From the NCBI GenBank assembly GCA_963815285.1, contig CAWFGB010000008.1, positions 186,001 through 250,000 on the forward strand: a stretch of DNA of 64,000 nucleotides, read 5' to 3'. Source of the DNA: JACCSI01 sp963815285 (GTDB lineage Bacteria; Acidobacteriota; Vicinamibacteria; Vicinamibacterales; UBA2999). This document shows positions 1 through 8,823 of the stretch, piece by piece (the first letter of the stretch is position 1; every line of letters begins with the position of its first letter). The translations under genes were made by a program, and so were the position numbers. The notes beneath the pieces are model-generated. The model saw only the letters and a program-made list of their open reading frames with translations. It was not told where the DNA came from and ran no database searches.

Positions 1-1056
1 CCGCGCGGTCTGCTGACCTTTCAACTACTCGGCGGCGGTCCGGTGACCAACGAGCAAGGCCTGGCGAGAGGACGCCAGCTCGAGGAGCGGCTGAGCGCGA
101 TTCCAGGCGTGCAGAGCGTCACGGCGTCGTTCCCGTTTCCGCTCGGCGGTGGCTTCAGCACCATCAGGTGGGGACTGGAAGACGCGTTGTCCGACACCTC
201 GAAGTTTCAGGCCGTCGACTGGCAGGTCGTGCGCCCAGGTTACTTTGACACGATGCGCACGGCGCTGGTGGCGGGGAGGACGTTCACCGAGGCGGACAAC
301 AATGCGAAACGCAACGTCGTGGTCGTCGACACCATGCTGGCCGGGAAGGCGTTTCCGAATGAGCCGGCCGTCGGCAAGCGCATCCTGATTCGCATTCGCA
401 CGCCCGAGCCCGAGTGGGTCGAGATCATCGGGGTGGTCCAGCATCAGCGGGTGACGTCGCTCGCCGATCCGGGACGCGAGCAGGTCTACGTCGCTGACGG
501 CTTCCTCGGGTTTGGCGCCGCCAACCGGTGGGCCGTTCGCACGGGCGGCGATCCCGCGCAGATCGCGGGAGCGGTTCGCGCGGCGGTCGCGGAGGTCAAT
601 CCGCAGTACCTGGTCACCGATCTGCGGCCGATGGACGCGCTCATCCTGCAGGCACAGGCCGGCACACGATTCTCGCTCATGCTCATCAGCGTGTTCGCCG
701 TGATGGCGGCGCTTCTGGTGGCGGTTGGACTGTACGGCGTCCTTTCGACGGTCGTGCGCCAGCGCACGGCGGAAATCGGCGTACGCATGGCGGTTGGTGC
801 GGCGCCCGGCCAGATTCTTCGCCTCGTAGTCGGCCACGGCCTGCGGTTGAGCGCAGCGGGCGTGCTCCTGGGCGTCGTCGCCGCGCTCGCCCTGACCCGG
901 GGGATGATGACAATGCTCGTCGGTGTCAGGCCAACGGACCCGCTGACGTTTGCTGCCATGGTCGTCCTGTTCTTCGTCATTGCCCTTGTGTCGTCCTGGC
1001 TGCCGGCGCGGCGCGCGGCGGGACTGGATCCCACGACGGCCCTGAGGGAGGGGTGA
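1..1056 (+). CDS. ADOP/MacB-type ABC permease, C-terminal part
   Basis: The reading frame is open from the first base, so the gene begins upstream of the window; 351 codons remain. The visible part has a periplasmic MacB-PCD-like region. A C-terminal FtsX domain of three or four membrane helices follows, including a stretch with RQRTAEIGVRMAVGA and the closing motif WLPARRAAGLDPTTALREG. These are hallmarks of the Acidobacteriota ADOP permease family, thought to act with separate ATPases in export or envelope stress. No ATPase gene is visible here. Substrate unknown. Family certain, function inferred. Confidence 0.9.
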   Translation, partial: PRGLLTFQLLGGGPVTNEQGLARGRQLEERLSAIPGVQSVTASFPFPLGGGFSTIRWGLEDALSDTSKFQAVDWQVVRPGYFDTMRTALVAGRTFTEADNNAKRNVVVVDTMLAGKAFPNEPAVGKRILIRIRTPEPEWVEIIGVVQHQRVTSLADPGREQVYVADGFLGFGAANRWAVRTGGDPAQIAGAVRAAVAEVNPQYLVTDLRPMDALILQAQAGTRFSLMLISVFAVMAALLVAVGLYGVLSTVVRQRTAEIGVRMAVGAAPGQILRLVVGHGLRLSAAGVLLGVVAALALTRGMMTMLVGVRPTDPLTFAAMVVLFFVIALVSSWLPARRAAGLDPTTALREG

Positions 1057-1309
1057 CGTCCTACTCGATGACTCGCACCGCGCGCAGAAAACGATTGCGA
1101 GATCGATCACGGCGTCAGTCGCGGTCAGGGCCATAGCACGGGTCTCCCGCACTTCGATGACGGGTATCACCGCCGGACGATGAGCGCGGAGAAGGCCGCT
1201 GACCGAGCGACACACGGGGCGCGACGCGCGTCGAAAGCCACTGCAGCGCCACCCCTGCCCCTCCAGCGACCGAGTTGTCAGAGAAACGTCAAAGGCGCCG
1301 AGCGGAAGA

Positions 1310-3943
1310 ATGAAAGCAAGTGTATGCTCGGCGGGCGCGATGTCTTACGAGCCCGCTAGCCGCATTGGCGTCTACGAGGTCCTCGGTCCGCTGGGAGCGG
1401 GCGGCATGGGCGAGGTCTATCGCGCCCGCGATACTCGTCTCGGCCGAATCGTGGCGGTCAAGTTTCTCGCGCGCGACTTCACGGCTGACCGTGCCGCGCG
1501 CGAGCGCATGGTGCGCGAAGCCCAGCTCACCTCGTCGCTCAATCACCCCAACATCGTGACCGTGTACGACGTCGGCGACAACCACGGGCATCCGTACATC
1601 GTCATGGAACTCGTCGACGGTGAATCTCTCTGGCAGCGCTTGGGGGCCCGGCGTCTGAAGACCCGCGAGGTTCTCGAGATCGCGTGCCAGGTGGCCGACG
1701 GCCTGGCGGCCGCGCACGCAGCAGGGGTGGTCCATCGCGACCTCAAACCGCAGAACATCATGTTCACCGCCGACGGCCGCGCGAAGATCGTCGATTTCGG
1801 TTTGGGCAAACAGACACCGGGCAGCGCCGGCCCCGACGAAGCGACTGCCGCCAAGGATGTTCTGACTGCCGATCATGTCGTCCTCGGCAGTGCCGGCTAT
1901 ATGGCGCCAGAACAGGTTGTCGGCCAGAGCGTTGACGGACGTGCGGACCAGTTCGCGTTGGGCGCCGTGATCTACGAAATGCTCTCCGGCAAGCGGGCGT
2001 TCCAGAGACCGACGTCCGTGCAAACCATGGCGGCCATCATCGATGACGATCCCGAGCCGCTGATCGCGCTGAATCCGGGCGTGCCTTCACCCGTCGTGAC
2101 GCTCGTCGAGCGCTGTCTGTCGAAGAGCCGCGAACGCCGGTACGCATCGACCCACGACCTTGCGCGCGATCTCCACGATTTGCGCGACAGCGTCTCCGCC
2201 ACGCGATCGTCCGCGCAGCTTACGCCACCGGTCCGCATTCGTTCGCTGCGATGGGTGGTCGTGGCGGCGGTCCTCGCCGTCATTGCAACAGTCACCGTGA
2301 TCGTGCAACTGAGCACTCGCGAGTGGAACGCCACCGTCACGCCACCGGCACCGTCGGTGCGGCTGATCGCGATCGTGCCGTTCGCGAACGTGACCAAAGA
2401 TCCTGTTGATCAGGTCTTCGGTGATGGATTGGTCGAGACGCTCGCAAGCAGCCTGACCCAACTGGAACGGTTTCAACGCACGCTTCGCGTCGTGCCGTCG
2501 AGTGAAACCAGACGCGAAGGCGTTACGAGCGCGAAAGAGGCGCACAGCGCGTTCGGCGCGACACTCGCGGTCACTGGCGCCATTCAGCGCACAGGGTCGG
2601 CGGTGCGCCTGACGTTGAATCTCGTCGATGCACAACAGTTGCACCAGTTGTCGTCGCGCACGCTGGTGCTGACAACGGGTCCGGATCAAATCACGCCAGA
2701 CACGGTGGTCGAGACGCTCGCGTCTCTACTCGACCTGCAACTGAATTCCGAGGCCCGGCGCGCCATCACGGCCGGCGGCACCACCGCGCTCGGCGCCTAC
2801 GAGCAGTATGTTCAGGGACGAGGCTTTCTGCAGCGCTTCGACCGGCCCGAGAACATCGATTTGGCCATCGAGCGCTTCACGCGCGCTATCGCGCTGGACG
2901 ATCGTTACGCGCTCGCGCACGCAGGGCTCGGCGAAGCGTACTGGCGGAAGTACGAGGCCGACAAGAATGCGTCATGGATCGAGCGGGCCGTGGACAGCTG
3001 CGGAGTGGCGTTGAAGATCGACGACCAGCTCGCGCCGGTCCACGTCACGCTTGCGCTGATCGCGCGAGGGCGAGGGCGGTACGAAGAAGCCATCGCAGTC
3101 GCTGGACGGGCACTCGAATTGGATCCGATCAGCAGTGATGCGTTTCGCGAGCTCGGTCGCGCCTACGAGGCTGTTAAGCGTCCGGCTGATGCCGAGGCCG
3201 TGTACCAGCGGGCGATCGCGGCGAGGCCCGACGACTGGCTGGCGTACAACGTCCTCGGCAGTTTCTACTACGCTCGCGGGCGCTATGCCGAGGCCGAAAC
3301 CGCCTACAGACGGGTCGTCGCTCTCGCTCCGGACAACACGCGCGCCCACAGCAACCTCGGCGCCACGCTTTTTGCGCTGCATCGCCCCGAAGAGGCTGCC
3401 GCCGCATGGGTGCGGTCCGTCGCCATCCGTCCGACCAACGCCGCCGTCTCGAATCTCGGGACGTACTACTTCGAGCGCGGGCGTTATACCGAGGCTGCAC
3501 GCGCCTTCGAACAGGCGGTCACGTTGATGCCGAACGATCACCGGATCTGGCGCAACCTGGCGGCGGCCCTGTATTGGGCTCCGGGAGAGCGCGACAAGGC
3601 GGCCGCCGCGTATTCCAAGACGATCGAGCTCGCAGAAAAGGCACGCGAGGTCAACCCGCGTCAGGCCGATCTGCTCGCACAACTGGCAGATGCCTATTCG
3701 ATGGTGAGGCGCGAGCGCGAGGCCCGCGACACCATCGCCGCGCTGGAACGTTTGCGGCCCGACGAGGCATCGGTCCTCTTCACGGTCGCGGTCGTCTGGG
3801 AACAACTCGGCGATCGCGACGAAGCGTTGGCGTGGCTGGAAAAGGCGATCGCAGCCGGGTATACCCGTGAGCGCATCGAACGATCGCCCAGTCTCTCGGA
3901 ACTGCGGAAGGATCGCCGGTTTCGTGTTCTAATGCCGCGGTAG
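1310..3943 (+). CDS. Ser/Thr protein kinase with TolB-like and TPR region
   Basis: 877 aa. A Hanks-type kinase domain spans about residues 20-285: glycine loop GAGGMGEVY, catalytic lysine in VAVKF near 51, HRD near 142 in VVHRDLKPQN, and DFG in VDFGLGK. One membrane helix lies at about 315-333. A TolB/FlgO-like segment beginning AIVPFANVTKDPVDQVFGDG comes next, then about ten TPR units to the C-terminus. This is a common Acidobacteriota membrane kinase architecture, with the kinase cytoplasmic and the TPRs outside. An alternative start is the ATG at 1340 (MSYEP), giving a more typical N-terminus but a poorer ribosome site. The gene stands alone; substrate unknown. Confidence 0.93.
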   Translation: MKASVCSAGAMSYEPASRIGVYEVLGPLGAGGMGEVYRARDTRLGRIVAVKFLARDFTADRAARERMVREAQLTSSLNHPNIVTVYDVGDNHGHPYIVMELVDGESLWQRLGARRLKTREVLEIACQVADGLAAAHAAGVVHRDLKPQNIMFTADGRAKIVDFGLGKQTPGSAGPDEATAAKDVLTADHVVLGSAGYMAPEQVVGQSVDGRADQFALGAVIYEMLSGKRAFQRPTSVQTMAAIIDDDPEPLIALNPGVPSPVVTLVERCLSKSRERRYASTHDLARDLHDLRDSVSATRSSAQLTPPVRIRSLRWVVVAAVLAVIATVTVIVQLSTREWNATVTPPAPSVRLIAIVPFANVTKDPVDQVFGDGLVETLASSLTQLERFQRTLRVVPSSETRREGVTSAKEAHSAFGATLAVTGAIQRTGSAVRLTLNLVDAQQLHQLSSRTLVLTTGPDQITPDTVVETLASLLDLQLNSEARRAITAGGTTALGAYEQYVQGRGFLQRFDRPENIDLAIERFTRAIALDDRYALAHAGLGEAYWRKYEADKNASWIERAVDSCGVALKIDDQLAPVHVTLALIARGRGRYEEAIAVAGRALELDPISSDAFRELGRAYEAVKRPADAEAVYQRAIAARPDDWLAYNVLGSFYYARGRYAEAETAYRRVVALAPDNTRAHSNLGATLFALHRPEEAAAAWVRSVAIRPTNAAVSNLGTYYFERGRYTEAARAFEQAVTLMPNDHRIWRNLAAALYWAPGERDKAAAAYSKTIELAEKAREVNPRQADLLAQLADAYSMVRREREARDTIAALERLRPDEASVLFTVAVVWEQLGDRDEALAWLEKAIAAGYTRERIERSPSLSELRKDRRFRVLMPR

Positions 3944-3989
3944 ATCAGCGACCTTGCCGCGGCGACAGCGGATCACACCGCACGGATGA

Positions 3990-4006
3990 GACGGGTTCAT
4001 CCCGTC
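3990..4006. terminator. Possible bidirectional stem-loop between convergent genes
   Basis: GACGGG TTCAT CCCGTC forms a perfect 6-bp stem with a 5-base loop at the meeting point of the rightward kinase gene and the leftward antiporter gene, overlapping the antiporter stop codon. No U-tract follows, so the terminator role is inference from position only. Confidence 0.3.
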
Positions 4007-5547
4007 GTTCTACGACGCGACATCTCGAGCCAGTCCAACTCCTCCTCGATTTGATGAAAGGCATCGTCGCCAATCTCGTTGCTCGCGCGCATGGCGAGCA
4101 CCGTTTGCCGCGCGGCCTCGACGGCGAGACGACGGAGTTCGCTGTGTGCAGACCGAGTGGGATCGCCAGCCTGGGCATCTGGCGGCTCGTCGCCGAGAAG
4201 TGAGGTGAACTCCCGGCGGATGGCGGTGGCCACCGTAGGGTCTTTGTCGGCAAGGCTCGAGAGTGCAGCCTCCAACGCGCGGCTACGACCCGTCCGCACT
4301 TCACGACCAACGGGATCGTCGTCATCCAGATTGAGTGCGCGCAGGAGGGGTTTGAGCGTCAGGCCCTGAATCACCAGCGTGCCGAGCACGACGGAGAACG
4401 CCGTCAGCAAAATCAAATCGCGATAAGGAAACGCCGGGGGAAGCGCCAGGGCCGCAGCCAACGACACGATCCCGCGCATCCCGGACCATGAAATGATCAC
4501 CCCGCTGCCGACTGTGGGCCGAAGCATTGGGCGTGGCGGATGGAACCCGACGCGTTGGTGCCGCCAGCGAACCACGGCGTTGAATGACATGTGCCAGGCG
4601 ATGCGCACGGCAATCACGGTGAGCAGAACCGCACCAGCAACAGCCAGGTATCGTCCTTGCTCCGCAGGGTCCAGGCCCTCGAGGATGGGCTGGATCTGCA
4701 GGCCGATGAAGATGAACGCCAGGATGTTCAGCGCAAAGACCACGGTCTCCCAGACGGCATAGGTTGGAATACGCATCCGGGCCGGAGTTCTCGCCGGCGA
4801 CGTTCGCGCCACCCACGCGGCGTAGCACACTGTCGTCAGCACGGCTGACAACGCCAGCTGCTCAGCGAGTAGCCACACACCAAACGTCGTGACGAACTGC
4901 AGGATGATGGCGGTCGGTATGTGCTGCACGCGATCCAGCAGTTGCAGCGTCAACCACCCAAGCGCGGGGCCGACGATGAGGCTGCCTGCAACGGCGAGGA
5001 GGAAGGCCGGCGCAACATCGACTGCTGAGAAGCCGTTCGCGGCAACGGCTCCCACTGCAAGGCGATAGATAAGGAGCGCGCTCGCGTCATTCAGAAGGCT
5101 CTCGCCTTCGAGGATGGTGAGAATGCGGTGAGGCGGCCGCAACTGCCGGAGCACGGCGGTTGCCGCAACGGCGTCGGGCGGCGCAACCACGGCGCCCAGG
5201 GCAATTGCGGCTGCCCAGGGCATGCTTGGCACAAGCGCGCGAACGACCAGCGCAACCGCGACCGTCGTGAACCCGACCGCGAAGACCACCAAGCCGCCTA
5301 CTGGTGCCCAGTTGTCTTTGAGATCCCGCAACGACGCGTCGTACGCAGCATCGAGTAGAACGGGCGCGACAAATAGCGCCAACGCCAGTTCAGGAGGCAA
5401 CGTGAACACCGGACCAACGGGAAGGAACGCGAGCAGCGCGCCGCCAACCGCGAGGAACACGGGATATGGAGCCCCGACGCGGCGGGCCGCAGCCGCCAGC
5501 ATCACGGCGGCGACGAAGAGGCCCAGAAGCTGCTCGAATCCGTGCAT
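3997..5547 (-). CDS. CPA1-family Na+/H+ antiporter
   Basis: 516 aa. The first ~400 residues form about twelve hydrophobic helices typical of the NhaP/CPA1 cation:proton antiporters. The family signature is visible as EGESLLNDASALLIY, with a carboxylate-bearing segment VVAPPDAVAATA just before it. The last ~110 residues are a hydrophilic, charged cytoplasmic tail (EEELDWLEM near the end), probably regulatory. Expected role is exchange of Na+ or K+ for protons across the inner membrane for pH and salt balance. It is monocistronic, convergent with the kinase gene. The start ATG is preceded by GGGAC. Confidence 0.92.
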   Translation of the reverse strand: MHGFEQLLGLFVAAVMLAAAARRVGAPYPVFLAVGGALLAFLPVGPVFTLPPELALALFVAPVLLDAAYDASLRDLKDNWAPVGGLVVFAVGFTTVAVALVVRALVPSMPWAAAIALGAVVAPPDAVAATAVLRQLRPPHRILTILEGESLLNDASALLIYRLAVGAVAANGFSAVDVAPAFLLAVAGSLIVGPALGWLTLQLLDRVQHIPTAIILQFVTTFGVWLLAEQLALSAVLTTVCYAAWVARTSPARTPARMRIPTYAVWETVVFALNILAFIFIGLQIQPILEGLDPAEQGRYLAVAGAVLLTVIAVRIAWHMSFNAVVRWRHQRVGFHPPRPMLRPTVGSGVIISWSGMRGIVSLAAALALPPAFPYRDLILLTAFSVVLGTLVIQGLTLKPLLRALNLDDDDPVGREVRTGRSRALEAALSSLADKDPTVATAIRREFTSLLGDEPPDAQAGDPTRSAHSELRRLAVEAARQTVLAMRASNEIGDDAFHQIEEELDWLEMSRRRTTG

Positions 5548-5567
5548 GTCCCGTCTGATTGCACTCT

Positions 5568-5610
5568 AGCCGCAGAAGCTGCGGCTGTAAGAGTTCGGCG
5601 GGGCCCCGCC
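5568..5610. repeat. Two adjacent perfect palindromes
   Basis: AGCCGCAG AAG CTGCGGCT (5568-5586) is an 8-bp stem with a 3-base loop. GGCGGGGCCCCGCC (5597-5610) is a perfect 14-bp palindrome. They sit 20-60 bases upstream of the leftward antiporter start, in the gap before the oxygenase gene. They may be a transcription stop, an operator or a REP-like element; the sequence does not decide. Confidence 0.45.
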
Positions 5611-5746
5611 CTTGGCACTCGGCCGTGTTCTGGACGAACCAAGTTCGAAAATCGTCCCTGATACCATCTAGCTCATCAGTAAATCGACCTTTCGCCGGTA
5701 AAGGCGCGCCCCTTTGCGACAACCCCTTATGGCGTTTCAGTGAGAG

Positions 5747-5903
5747 CAGGCTTCAGGCCCCAGGCTTCGCGTCCTCAGGCCTCAGGTCTCAGGCTTCAGG
5801 TCTCAGGCTCTCAGGTGAACGGCGTGACCCCACCGGACTGCCACCAATCTGAGGCCTGGGGCCTGAGGGCCTGAGGCCTGGCGCCTGGGGCCTGGGGCCT
5901 GAA
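5747..5903. repeat. Inverted arrays of a degenerate heptamer (CAGGCCT type)
   Basis: From 5747 to 5815 the sequence is a near-continuous run of heptamers such as CAGGCTT, CAGGCCC, CAGGCCT and CAGGTCT. After a 33-base spacer, 5849-5903 carries the reverse complement type (CTGAGGC, CTGGGGC, CTGGCGC). The two arms can pair into a very long imperfect hairpin. Similar arrays occur at 25372, 37641 and 52223. This array fills most of the 382-base gap between the antiporter and oxygenase genes. No coding potential is credible here. Confidence 0.8.
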
Positions 5904-5929
5904 ACCCATGACAAGATCGACGGAGCGGA

Positions 5930-6823
5930 ATGACTTCGGGAACAGATTCACTCCAGCGCCATCGCGAGGCGATACGCGCGCGCTTGCTCCGATCGGAGTA
6001 CGTGCGGGCCGGCCCCGAAAGCATCACCTGGAAGGTCAATCGCGAGGTGATCGTAGTCGCCGGCTGGGGCCGCGCCATCCTGCTGCAGCTGGCGCATCCC
6101 GCAGTTGCCGCCGGCGTGCATGACCACAGCTCGTTCCGCGGCAGCCTTCTCTCGAGCTTCTGGCGGCTGCACTCGACCGTTGAGGCGATGCTGTCGCTCA
6201 CGTTCGGCGATGCGGAGCAGATGATCACGGCCGCTGCCGGGATCAATACGATTCACGACCGCGTACGCGGCCGCGTCCGTGACGGGGCAGGCGAGGTGTA
6301 CTCCGCTCACGATCCCGATCTCCAGCGGTGGGTGCACGCCACGCTGCTCGAGTCGATTCCGCTCACCTACGAGCTGCTCGTAGGACCCCTGACCCCTTCT
6401 GAGCGGGATCGGTACTGCTCGGAGGCGGCGATCATGGAGCCGCTGCTGGGGATGCCGGCTGGATGGCTACCGCGCGACTCGGCAAAGCTCGACACCTACA
6501 TGCGCGACATGCTCGCGAGCGGGAGCATCGTCGTGACGGACACCAGTCGTGCGCTCGCACGAACGGTGCTGTACCCGCCGCAGTGGTATTTGGCCTGGCC
6601 GGCTTTTCGGGCGATGCAGCTGATCACGATCGGGTCGCTGCCGCCATCGATCCGCCAGGCTTACGGGTTCGACTGGCGCGCGCGCGACGTGCGGGCGTTC
6701 GCGCGCTGGACGACGCTGCTCCGAACGTTGCTGCGGCTGCTTCCGTCGCGCGCTCGCGAGTGGCCGGTGGCGAGACGTCGAGATCAGTCCGGCGCGTTAT
6801 CGATGCGCTATGGGCCGTCGTGA
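5930..6823 (+). CDS. MpaB/DUF2236-family oxygenase-like protein
   Basis: 297 aa. The pattern VNREVIVVAGWGRAILLQ followed by LAHPAVAAGVHDHSSF, a WRLHSTVEAML helix and the later DTSRALARTVLYPP block matches the DUF2236 'oxygenase MpaB family'. That family includes the heme-dependent latex-clearing protein and fungal MpaB. Histidines in AHPAVAAGVHDH are candidate heme ligands. Substrate unknown. The start ATG has GGAG five bases upstream. The stop codon overlaps the GTG start of the next gene (GTGA), so the two are translationally coupled. Family assignment firm, reaction inferred. Confidence 0.85.
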   Translation: MTSGTDSLQRHREAIRARLLRSEYVRAGPESITWKVNREVIVVAGWGRAILLQLAHPAVAAGVHDHSSFRGSLLSSFWRLHSTVEAMLSLTFGDAEQMITAAAGINTIHDRVRGRVRDGAGEVYSAHDPDLQRWVHATLLESIPLTYELLVGPLTPSERDRYCSEAAIMEPLLGMPAGWLPRDSAKLDTYMRDMLASGSIVVTDTSRALARTVLYPPQWYLAWPAFRAMQLITIGSLPPSIRQAYGFDWRARDVRAFARWTTLLRTLLRLLPSRAREWPVARRRDQSGALSMRYGPS

Positions 6824-8205
6824 TTCGCTACCGCTTCGGTGACTTCACGCTTTCGCCCCGGCGTCGGCTCCTCCTGCGCGAAGGCCGGGAGGTGCCGCTC
6901 ATCCCCCGCTACTTCGACCTGCTCGTCCTGCTGGTCGAGCGGCGTCACGAGGCGGTGCACCGCCGCGACATCTTCGATCGCGTCTGGACCGACGTCATCG
7001 TCTCCGACAGCGCGCTGAGCCAGGCCGTCCGGACGCTCCGCCGCACTCTCGCCGACGATTCGCGCGAGCCGCGCTTTATCCGCACGGTCGCGCGGCACGG
7101 CTACCGGTTCGTCTTCGCGGATGTTATCGAAGAGGAGGACGATGGTGTGTGGCCGGAGCCGGTGACGGTGTCGCAGCCGCAAGCTGTCGAGGGGCCGCCC
7201 AGTGATGCGTACGAACCGCTGCTGGATCGTCTCACCAGTGCCGATGTCACCGAAGGCGACCGCCGCGAGGCGGCCGAGCTGCTGCATGCGCTGGGAACGT
7301 CGAATGTGCTGAGCCGCCTCGGCACCCGTTCCGGGCATGCCAGCGCGCGCGCGTTGCTGCGCGATACGCGCTGGGATGCGCCCGGCGCGGGAGAGGTGCC
7401 GGTGCTCGGCGCGCCCGCGCCGCTTGCCGTCGCGCGCGAGTTGCTGCGGCTCCGGCTTCGCCGCGCCGCGCGAATCGCGGCCCGACGATGGGCGGGTGCT
7501 GCAGCGGGCGGCGGTCTCGCAGGCGTTGCCGCCGGCGCTACAGGAGGATTGATCCTCGCCGCCGCGCCTGGGAGTGCAGCCCCGGTAGCCATCGCGCCGG
7601 TGCTCGCAGTCATTGGCGGCGCGTGCGGCGCACTGGCCGGCGCCGGTGTCGGCGCTGGTCTATCCCTAGCCGAAGCGAGCACGCGCTCACACCGTGCCCT
7701 CGCCTTGATTTCAGCCGCCGCGCTCGGCGGCGGCGTCGTGGGAGCGGCAGTGCAGTGGATTGGCCGATGGGGTCTTGCCGCGCTCGTCGGCCTCGACCTC
7801 GAAATCGGAGGCGGACTGGAGGGCCTCGTGATCGGGGCGGGGGCGGGAGCAGGCTACGCCATCGCGACCCGCAACGCGGAGGGCGAGATGGCGGCGCCGC
7901 GCGGTCGGCGGCGCGTGCGTGCCGCGCTCATCACCGCCGCCTTCTGCGGACTGGCCGGCCTGGCGCTCACGCTCGCCGCCGCACGTCCCCTCGTCGGCGG
8001 CACCATCCACGCGATCGCGGATGCCTCGGCCGGGTCGCGAGCGACCCTTGCGCCCCTCGGAAGGCTGATCGGCGAGCCGGATTTCGGCCCAGTGTCGAGG
8101 GCAATCTGCGCGTTCGGCGAAGGGGCGATGTTTGGACTCGGGCTCGCGTATGGACTGATGCGCCGTCCACCCGGCGCAGAGGAGGGTCCCATCAGCCGCG
8201 CCTGA
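6820..8205 (+). CDS. Winged-helix DNA-binding protein with multi-helix membrane domain
   Basis: 461 aa from the GTG that overlaps the preceding stop codon. Residues ~1-100 are an OmpR/CadC-type winged helix: FGDFTLSPRRRLLL, then LIPRYFDLLVLLVERR and a final RHGYRFVF hairpin. A hydrophilic linker follows to about residue 215. The rest is glycine/alanine-rich and strongly hydrophobic, with several membrane-like stretches (for example AGAAAGGGLAGVAAGATGG). This suggests a membrane-tethered one-component regulator, probably acting with the coupled MpaB-like oxygenase. An upstream in-frame extension exists but overlaps the oxygenase gene and looks spurious. Sensor input unknown. Confidence 0.8.
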   Translation: MIRYRFGDFTLSPRRRLLLREGREVPLIPRYFDLLVLLVERRHEAVHRRDIFDRVWTDVIVSDSALSQAVRTLRRTLADDSREPRFIRTVARHGYRFVFADVIEEEDDGVWPEPVTVSQPQAVEGPPSDAYEPLLDRLTSADVTEGDRREAAELLHALGTSNVLSRLGTRSGHASARALLRDTRWDAPGAGEVPVLGAPAPLAVARELLRLRLRRAARIAARRWAGAAAGGGLAGVAAGATGGLILAAAPGSAAPVAIAPVLAVIGGACGALAGAGVGAGLSLAEASTRSHRALALISAAALGGGVVGAAVQWIGRWGLAALVGLDLEIGGGLEGLVIGAGAGAGYAIATRNAEGEMAAPRGRRRVRAALITAAFCGLAGLALTLAAARPLVGGTIHAIADASAGSRATLAPLGRLIGEPDFGPVSRAICAFGEGAMFGLGLAYGLMRRPPGAEEGPISRA

Positions 8206-8337
8206 GCCGGCTCGGACCCCACCTCACCGATATCTCACGCAACGCTCACCCCCGCGTCAAGACTCCAACTGGCAGTTCGGGCGATTCTTTCCCACGCCGC
8301 CGGTCAAATCGATCGGCGTGACAGGAGGACCGCCCCA

Positions 8338-8805
8338 ATGGAGACACTCGTGCCCGCGGCAATCTGCCACCATGCCCGGATCCGCGTTGCGACGGAGCGC
8401 GCGATGGAGTTCATCGACCTCACTGCCCGAATCGAGGCGCTGGCCGCCGAGGCGGGGATCGATGCAGGGCTCGTCAACATCCAGACCCTGCACACCACGA
8501 CCGCCATCGTCGTCAACGAACACGAGCCGCTGCTGCTCGCGGACTTCGAAAGCCTGCTCGCCCGGGCGGCGCCGCGGGACGCGCACTATCGCCACGATGA
8601 CATGGACGTCCGGACCGTGAACCTGGCCCCGGGCGAACGACCAAACGGTCATGCGCATTGCCACGCGCTGCTGCTCGGGTCGTCGGCGTCGCTAAACCTC
8701 GCGGAAGGCCGCCTGCAGCTCGGGTGCTGGCAGCGGGTCTTCCTGGTGGAGCTCGACGGCCCGCGCGTCCGCGAGGTCTCTGTGCTCGTCCTCGGCGCGC
8801 AATAG
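8338..8805 (+). CDS. yjbQ: YjbQ/UPF0047 family protein
   Basis: 155 aa, the usual family length. It shows the HTTTAIVVNEHEP core, a RHDDMD acidic patch and the NGHAHCHALLLGSSASLNL-type segment ending LQLGCWQRVFLVELDGPR, all characteristic of YjbQ. The family is a trimeric alpha/beta protein linked in E. coli to weak thiamine-phosphate synthase activity; true function uncertain. GGAGG lies nine bases before the ATG. It is 18 bases upstream of the cis-prenyltransferase gene, so it may be the first gene of the 8.3-12.6 kb cluster, though a functional link is not obvious. Confidence 0.88.
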   Translation: METLVPAAICHHARIRVATERAMEFIDLTARIEALAAEAGIDAGLVNIQTLHTTTAIVVNEHEPLLLADFESLLARAAPRDAHYRHDDMDVRTVNLAPGERPNGHAHCHALLLGSSASLNLAEGRLQLGCWQRVFLVELDGPRVREVSVLVLGAQ

Positions 8806-8823
8806 CAATAGTGGGAGATTCTT

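Noticed and set aside
1057..1309. Gene or regulatory RNA in the gap before the first kinase
   Set aside because: No frame with codon-like character, no strong hairpin and no recognisable promoter was found.
5747..5903. Possible CRISPR-like repeat array
   Set aside because: Units are only about seven bases, degenerate and directly tandem; there are no spacers and no cas genes.
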